Origin: Mastigias papua
Taxonomy: Eukaryota > Cnidaria > Scyphozoa > Rhizostomeae > Mastigiidae
Length of the DNA: 64,000 bases
Reading direction: 5' to 3'
NCBI GenBank assembly: GCA_964019165.1
Contig: OZ025273.1
Location: 11,359,279 to 11,423,278 of the forward strand
This document shows positions 61,901 to 64,000 of the stretch, one piece after another. Both the position numbers and the translations under genes were made by a program. Each line of letters begins with the position of its first letter. Position 1 is the stretch's first letter. The notes beneath the pieces were generated by a model that was given only the letters and a program-made list of their open reading frames with translations, ran no database searches and had not been told where the DNA came from.

Positions 61901-64000
61901 GTAATTTTGTAATTCAAAGGCTATCTCAAATAACCTGCATCATGTAACAACTTGGGAAGATTCTACTCAACTTGAAATTTAGCCACTCAATATCCTCATG
62001 CTTTTTGAAATCCTCAGTTTATAAGCTTAAACGTCAAATTGTTCGGATATGATTCGTGAGTAGTTTTTGAGAATCTGCACATTGACAGGTTTCTATGACT
62101 GTGTACTAATTGGATTATTTTTTGTAGCTTTTCAATTTGAAAAAAATAGTTACCCATTGTGTACTGTGTTGTGTATACCGGTATTCTTTGAGGAAGTTGA
62201 TGTCCAGTGCTGTAAAATTGCGATATTATATGTTGCTTTTAATGGTGTAATACAGTATATTTATCCTTCTTACTTTCCTGAATTGATAAGGAAAGTTATT
62301 TGCAGTTTGCCTGTCATCTCACCTTAGGTCTAAATGATTTTTTTGCCAATAAGGAGTTAACTTTCTTCTTGTAGCATGGATTTTCTTTATATGTTGGCAA
62401 ATGTAAGCTTCGTTCTTTCTTAAAAGTTTTCTTATAATTCCTCAATTTGCCAACAACAAAAAACCAACAATTTTGATTAAGCAAGTGTAAGAAGTGGAAT
62501 AGTATGCTTGTTCTGTGTGGACTTTTTATAAAGTTTGGGCTCTGTTAGTTATTTATAAAGTTCAGTTTCGATCTAAGATTGCAACTGGAACTCAATCGAT
62601 AAAAGCATGCAAGTGTTATCCCTGCATAAATATGACATTAGTATCCTTGTCAGTACTCGTACTAGGGATTTGAAATGTTTCAGTCAATGTCTTGAAGTTT
62701 ATCTCTCATTGCTGCATTTTGTAGAAAGTGGATTATCTTCATGGACGAAGTTTTGAAATTTACTGTTAAGCTTTAGCTTCTTAATTTTTTCGAAATTGGT
62801 TTCAGTTTTGCCAGATTTTAGCTTCTTGTTTCATAAATACTTGTTTCCTATTAGACAAGTTAGTATTTGATGCAGAGTCACTTATTGAGCTGCTGAGTCT
62901 ACTGTTCTGACTTCTGTAAGAATTTTGTTGTTTTTAGATTGAGCAGCTTGAAAAAGAAAAGAAAAGTGCACTTTTGAAGTTGGAAGCCAAGACGACGGAC
63001 TTGAATAGCATAGTCGGTCGCTTACAGTACCGAGATGAAGAAATACAACACACGAAGAATATAGTGGATGATCTTGAAAATAGAAAAAGTAAGCTGACAG
63101 AAGAGAACAACACATTGAGAGAACATTGTCAGAGTGAGAAGACAGAATATGAGAGGACTTTGCTTGATTTGAGTTCAAAGATGAATGAAATGTCAAATGA
63201 AAACAATGTTAAAGTTAAGGAGAATATGCAGTTGAAAGCAAACTTGGAGGAAATCTCGACAAAGTTGAGTTTCGAGGTAGAGAGGAGCGAAAAACTGGAA
63301 GAACTTTTGAGAAAACTTGATCAAGAGAGAAAGTCTCAAGAGTCATTGACTAAATCATTCCAACATGAAGCAAACGAGAAGGAATTGTCAAATAAATCAC
63401 TAATTAAGAAATTTCAAGAACTTAAAAAGAAATTTACCAGGGAAGAAAATCTGTACCATGAGGCATCCTCCAAAGTTCATGAACTTGAGAAGGAGGTACG
63501 CCATATTGAGAATTCTTATTGAATCTTTCGCTGACTATTACTGAATCTTTTAGGACGAATACTTTAATCCTAATACGGGTTATTGCTATGAGTATCCAAA
63601 CATGGATGTTTAGCCGCGTGAACAAACTAGAAAACAGTACCGTCCTAGTTGTTTTCTTTTTTAAGTTTTTCAGACGAGTGGCCTGTTGTTCAGAGTGCTT
63701 TTCTGCTGTGTAGAAGATCGATAGTTCGATGCCAACTTCTGACCATGGTTCTAGCTACTTTACCCAACAGAAAATGGAAGACAAAAGCCGCGAAGAAACG
63801 TACTCGCTACCCTACTTCACGATGCCGATGGTCTAGATTAGCAAGCACCTCTAGCAAGCACCCTCTAACATTTGGAATAGAGTGTGGGACTAACCTTCAT
63901 ACACTCCTTATTGACATTTTTTGTTTGCTATATTGGATGTTAGTTGGTATGATGGCTAATTTCTTCCCACAGATTTATGATAGTATTACCAAGAGAAGAT
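32722..64000 (+). CDS. Long coiled-coil protein, probably CCDC18-like (5' 15 exons, runs off window)
   Basis: Fifteen exons join in one open frame of about 897 residues: 32722-32858, 34536-34707, 34958-35058, 36153-36260, 38850-38946, 45494-45603, 47731-48049, 48583-48760, 49049-49341, 50122-50373, 57725-57785, 59099-59223, 60842-60994, 62938-63495, 63973-64000 (continuing). All introns are GT..AG and every phase is compatible. After a short N-terminal helix and a Ser/Pro-rich segment (exon 2), the protein is almost entirely heptad-rich, Glu/Lys/Leu-rich coiled coil. CHELRRRLILTEESLRSLSS near the start, SELKLARKDAEIHRLQAALL in exon 8 and IMILEERLTDKL..ISLLEGKLEQK in exon 9 resemble corresponding parts of vertebrate CCDC18, a centriolar-satellite protein, as I remember it. 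Coiled coils mislead, so the exon structure is firm and the orthology is tentative. Introns 5, 10 and 11 host transposons. Confidence 0.85.
34536..34707 (+). CDS. Coiled-coil gene, exon 2 (Ser/Pro-rich)
   Basis: It follows the strong acceptor TTCTTCACTTCCAG and ends before GTAATT. Phase 2 in, 0 out, which fits exons 1 and 3 exactly. It encodes MPVSYERPQSASGFF and SLPNINLSSRDQPSN, the only non-helical part of the N-terminus. Confidence 0.75.
34958..35058 (+). CDS. Coiled-coil gene, exon 3
   Basis: Acceptor CTTTCAACAG, donor AAG then GTTACA. Phase 0 in, 2 out. It encodes IHQMNEKISFMAQVIKEKEI, the start of the continuous coiled coil. The exon is inferred from splice sites and phase agreement with both neighbours. 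Confidence 0.75.
36153..36260 (+). CDS. Coiled-coil gene, exon 4
   Basis: Acceptor CTTTCATGCAG, donor GAG then GTAACC. Phase 2 in and out. It encodes DLHRIIDEKNSQIEKLNSEV. Confidence 0.85.
38493..38559 (+). repeat. tRNA-like SINE head or decayed tRNA
   Basis: GCCCGATAGCTCAGTTGGTA, then GAGC, gives a perfect tRNA D arm and A box. The anticodon and T arms are broken. A GGTTCAATCC B-box-like stretch lies 40 bp further on, at about 38598. A SINE with an internal insertion or a dead tRNA copy is likely. It lies in intron 4 of the coiled-coil gene. Confidence 0.5.
38850..38946 (+). CDS. Coiled-coil gene, exon 5
   Basis: Acceptor GTTTTTTAG, donor AAG then GTATAT. Phase 2 in, 0 out. It encodes SLYTGEELQEQLIDLKDHLH. 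The following intron (6.5 kb) holds the APE-type LINE. Confidence 0.85.
39728..42694 (-). pseudogene. APE-type LINE, main ORF: reverse transcriptase and zinc fingers
   Basis: An uninterrupted 988-codon frame. A basic N-terminal linker precedes the RT at about 240-560, with SAPGEDGI, NYRGICLLPILSRILGRIL, NQAGFRTGR, DLKKAYPRV (402-410), QRGLREGCPTSP (456-467) and the catalytic FADD at 531-534. A thumb and connection follow. The C-terminus (808-945) has at least four Cys/His clusters, for example CLYKDC..FRTRAALTIHQKRLH, CKKCMKLISKANIARH and CSKCGKLITVANMTRH, likely nucleic-acid-binding zinc fingers. The annotated Met is probably not the true start: the frame should be continuous with the endonuclease ORF at 42787-43695, from which an 8-bp tandem duplication separates it. 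The last 25 or so codons are the microsatellite tail and flank, so the natural stop is lost or absent. Confidence 0.9.
39773..39792. repeat. Target-site duplication of the LINE, 3' side
   Basis: GTATCATCATCATCATCATC here matches the same 20 bp at 43826-43845, just outside the other end of the element. The LINE's own (GAA)n-type tail, seen as TTC repeats on the plus strand, begins next to it. Confidence 0.7.
42787..43695 (-). pseudogene. APE-type LINE, 5' ORF: 2A peptide and AP endonuclease
   Basis: 302 codons. Residues 51-58 are DVEKNPGP, the 2A ribosome-skipping motif. A Lys/Arg-rich stretch follows, and then from about 93 the endonuclease with MKIATWNVNRA, LLSEMNNNTDG, SAIYQPVYG and IIGGDFNAQIG. 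The final catalytic SDHN lies beyond the break: in the next frame the sequence continues into SDHNAVCMTLQKK, which overlaps the start of the RT ORF. The enzyme nicks target DNA. The break at 42793-42808 is a tandem 8-bp duplication, so the copy is inactivated. A second possible Met is at residue 26. Confidence 0.9.
43522..43545 (-). other. 2A-type ribosome-skipping motif
   Basis: On the minus strand these codons read DVEKNPGP, preceded by WKQQY. D(V/I)ExNPGP is the full 2A signature, at which the ribosome releases the peptide before the last Pro and continues. Non-LTR elements of several animals are known to use it near the N-terminus. Confidence 0.85.
43826..43972. repeat. (ATC)n/(GTC)n microsatellite
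   Basis: ATC units with TAATC and AGTC variants give way to about 14 GTC units and then back to ATC. The His- or Asp-rich ORFs across it (43753-43995 minus, 43770-43982 plus) are translations of the repeat, not genes. It forms the 5' flank and probable target of the LINE. Confidence 0.95.
44780..45110 (-). pseudogene. LINE fragment, RT C-terminal region
   Basis: The minus strand encodes LRRTKSYLSFDTKTQFYQNF and then YFSYCSVAWGS, followed after frameshifts by VYKALNALAP. This order is the post-RT region of a Jockey/CR1-like LINE. Weaker matches continue to about 44250. Located in intron 5 beside the microsatellite. Confidence 0.7.
45494..45603 (+). CDS. Coiled-coil gene, exon 6
   Basis: Acceptor TTCTTCCTACAG, donor AAG then GTGCGC. 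Phase 0 in, 2 out. It encodes CEIKNKLEKIEADRLLLAKQ. Confidence 0.85.
45604..47730. other. Intron 6 of the coiled-coil gene, nothing recognised
   Basis: A/T-rich with short ORFs only; an AT-rich TTAAATATTTAATATA stretch occurs near 46000-46050. Confidence 0.5.
47731..48049 (+). CDS. Coiled-coil gene, exon 7
   Basis: Acceptor TATAACATAG, donor TTG then GTTCGT. Phase 2 in, 0 out. It has strong heptads (LIEKFERQLTYMNDLQKMNE) and ends in a short basic, non-helical stretch (SCPVKREVNG). Confidence 0.88.
48583..48760 (+). CDS. Coiled-coil gene, exon 8
   Basis: Acceptor TTTTCTTAG, donor GGCG then GTAATA. Phase 0 in, 1 out. A Ser/Asp-rich start precedes ESELKLARKDAEIHRLQAAL, the segment most like CCDC18. 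Confidence 0.88.
49049..49341 (+). CDS. Coiled-coil gene, exon 9
   Basis: Acceptor TTTTGTTACAG, donor CAG then GTGCCA. Phase 1 in, 0 out. It encodes IISRLEDEVAKCADEIMILE and further heptads. Confidence 0.9.
50122..50373 (+). CDS. Coiled-coil gene, exon 10
   Basis: Acceptor TTCTTCTTCAG, donor TCG then GTAAGT (consensus). Phase 0 in and out. It encodes QLQKKEEELQSCKDTLSEYS. The next intron is 7.35 kb and full of LINE sequence. Confidence 0.9.
51110..51300 (+). pseudogene. RLE-type LINE scrap
   Basis: The strand encodes SYLEESSYTWRHISALISLA, matching SYLDEGRCTWRHNSVLLCLA of the longer copy at 54880-56785, and the DNA block TTGGCGCCACA is shared. The stretch ends within about 190 bp. It is a second, older piece of the same family in intron 10. 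Confidence 0.65.
51990..54703 (+). pseudogene. APE-type LINE pseudogene (5' leader, RT, C-terminal zinc finger)
   Basis: After a leader (about 51990-52560) with GGAGGGTGGACAGGCATCAC, the body encodes in shifting frames KEWFDEANEEIQETLVKK, TGDYRGFYKALMEVYG, a HSKLHELI.FWEKRKLPGDL stretch, VFVLRQLQEKC, then GMEQGCILALILFSIFFSMMLKQA (RT motif C region). Near the end come CSHCSQTCLSLIRLINHQHA and the stop at 54703, a Cys2His2-type finger. At least six frameshifts or stops make it dead. It lies in intron 10, in the same orientation as the host gene. Confidence 0.85.
54880..56785 (+). pseudogene. RLE-type LINE (R2/NeSL-like), RT and endonuclease
   Basis: The 5' part is missing. RT motifs are VVTTLLDLKNAFGEVHHD (motif A), a shifted GDCL..LTFNLCFNIFIRY (motif B) and PWFQFADDAAVITG (motif C, about 55320). 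The region continues in ORF 55409-55942 and then 56162-56785. The C-terminal part has a Cys-rich CSFCLQAESLQHVVSSCKSY (C-x2-C-x7-H-x4-C) followed by RPDLVLISNNSTLYILELT, the PD..E core of a restriction-like endonuclease. Such elements usually insert into specific sites. Only a few frameshifts or stops are seen, so this is the youngest copy; fragments of the family occur at 20106-20545 and 51110-51300. Confidence 0.85.
57725..57785 (+). CDS. Coiled-coil gene, exon 11
   Basis: A short exon (61 nt). Acceptor TAAATTTCAG, donor CAAG then GTATAC. Phase 0 in, 1 out. It encodes LQEQLDIRSFEVTNLQANLQ. Confidence 0.85.
58186..58649. mobile_element. 464-bp near-perfect palindrome (foldback element) with TTA duplication
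   Basis: Arms of about 225 nt (58186-58410 and 58425-58649) are reverse complements with only about ten mismatches, and the central loop is about 14 nt. It is flanked by TTA on both sides (58183-58185 and 58650-58652). There is no ORF. The arm starts TTGCATGTGTATGTTTTAGC. The TTA duplication suggests movement by a PIF/Harbinger-like transposase. As part of intron 11 it would be transcribed as a long hairpin. Confidence 0.95.
58671..58729 (+). repeat. Hexanucleotide repeat (GTGCCA)n then (GGGCCA)n
   Basis: About six GTGCCA units change to four GGGCCA units. It lies 21 bp after the palindrome, in intron 11. It is not coding. Confidence 0.95.
59099..59223 (+). CDS. Coiled-coil gene, exon 12
   Basis: Acceptor TTTCCTCTAG, donor AAA then GTAGGG. 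Phase 1 in, 0 out. It encodes DLETKLNETTTQLEDRGSTL. Confidence 0.87.
60283..60490. mobile_element. Candidate MITE with diverged TIRs
   Basis: CCTAGTTTCCATATATTCAT at the left and the reverse complement of the right end, CCTGGGTTCCATATAATCG, match. Further in, GGATCGCTGTGAATGAT pairs with GGTCGCTGTGAACGAT. No coding content and no clear target duplication. Intron 12. Confidence 0.6.
60842..60994 (+). CDS. Coiled-coil gene, exon 13
   Basis: Acceptor TACGTTTTCAG, donor CAT then GTATGT. Phase 0 in and out. It encodes ENVEGLQNALAECKVELKIL. Confidence 0.87.
60995..62937. other. Intron 13 of the coiled-coil gene, nothing recognised
   Basis: No element end, RNA gene or further exon compatible in phase was found. 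Confidence 0.5.
62938..63495 (+). CDS. Coiled-coil gene, exon 14
   Basis: The largest exon (558 nt, 186 residues). Acceptor TGTTTTTAG, donor GAG then GTACGC. Phase 0 in and out. Unbroken heptad coiled coil, for example EEIQHTKNIVDDLENRKSKL. Confidence 0.92.
63973..64000 (+). CDS. Coiled-coil gene, exon 15 (cut by window end)
   Basis: Acceptor TTCTTCCCACAG. The frame continues in phase 0 as IYDSITKRR, open to the last base. The rest of the gene lies to the right. Confidence 0.65.

Noticed and set aside
1..64000. CRISPR arrays, bacterial operons or defence systems
   Set aside because: The window is intron-containing animal DNA; no spaced identical repeats or bacterial gene arrangement are present.

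Overview
The window is eukaryotic, from an invertebrate animal. Genes are split by GT..AG introns (coding exons of 61-1,184 nt), spliced introns run from about 250 bp to 7.4 kb, and most of the rest is decayed transposable elements of animal type (Penelope-like, Ty3/gypsy, BEL-like, several LINE clades, PIF/Harbinger, foldback MITEs, tRNA-derived SINEs). The sequence does not fix the phylum. An early-branching marine animal such as a sponge or cnidarian is my guess, from the element mix and the high protein similarity to human PPIL2.

Layout. 1-6.1 kb: repeat-rich, with a Penelope-like element remnant on the minus strand, an RT scrap on the plus strand and a diverged 437-bp direct repeat. 6.1-7.3 kb: an intact, intronless Galpha(s)-class G-protein alpha subunit with unusual N- and C-termini. 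7.3-11 kb: no gene seen. 11-28.6 kb: a transposon graveyard. It holds a plus-strand gypsy remnant broken by a TIR element and other insertions, an internally deleted minus-strand gypsy remnant, LINE pieces, a long foldback element, a PIF/Harbinger-type element carrying only a MADF/Myb-like domain, and BEL and gypsy scraps. 29.0-32.5 kb, minus strand: PPIL2, a U-box cyclophilin of the spliceosome/ubiquitin system, in two exons, with an unexplained 213-nt open exon inside its intron. 32.7-64 kb, plus strand: the first 15 exons (about 897 residues) of a long coiled-coil protein, probably CCDC18-like. It diverges from PPIL2 across a 191-bp shared promoter and runs off the window.

The introns of the coiled-coil gene carry most of the younger elements. 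Intron 5 holds a near-complete 4-kb APE-type LINE. Its first ORF has a 2A-type peptide-release motif ahead of the endonuclease, its long ORF ends in zinc fingers, and it is flanked by a copied (ATC)n target. Intron 10 holds a second APE-type LINE pseudogene and two pieces of a restriction-like-endonuclease (RLE) LINE. Intron 11 holds a 464-bp, about 96% identical inverted repeat with TTA target duplications, whose transcript would fold into a long hairpin.

There is no operon or metabolic cluster. The three host genes are functionally separate, and the only close link is the divergent PPIL2/coiled-coil promoter. All calls are by eye; no alignment or database search was run.
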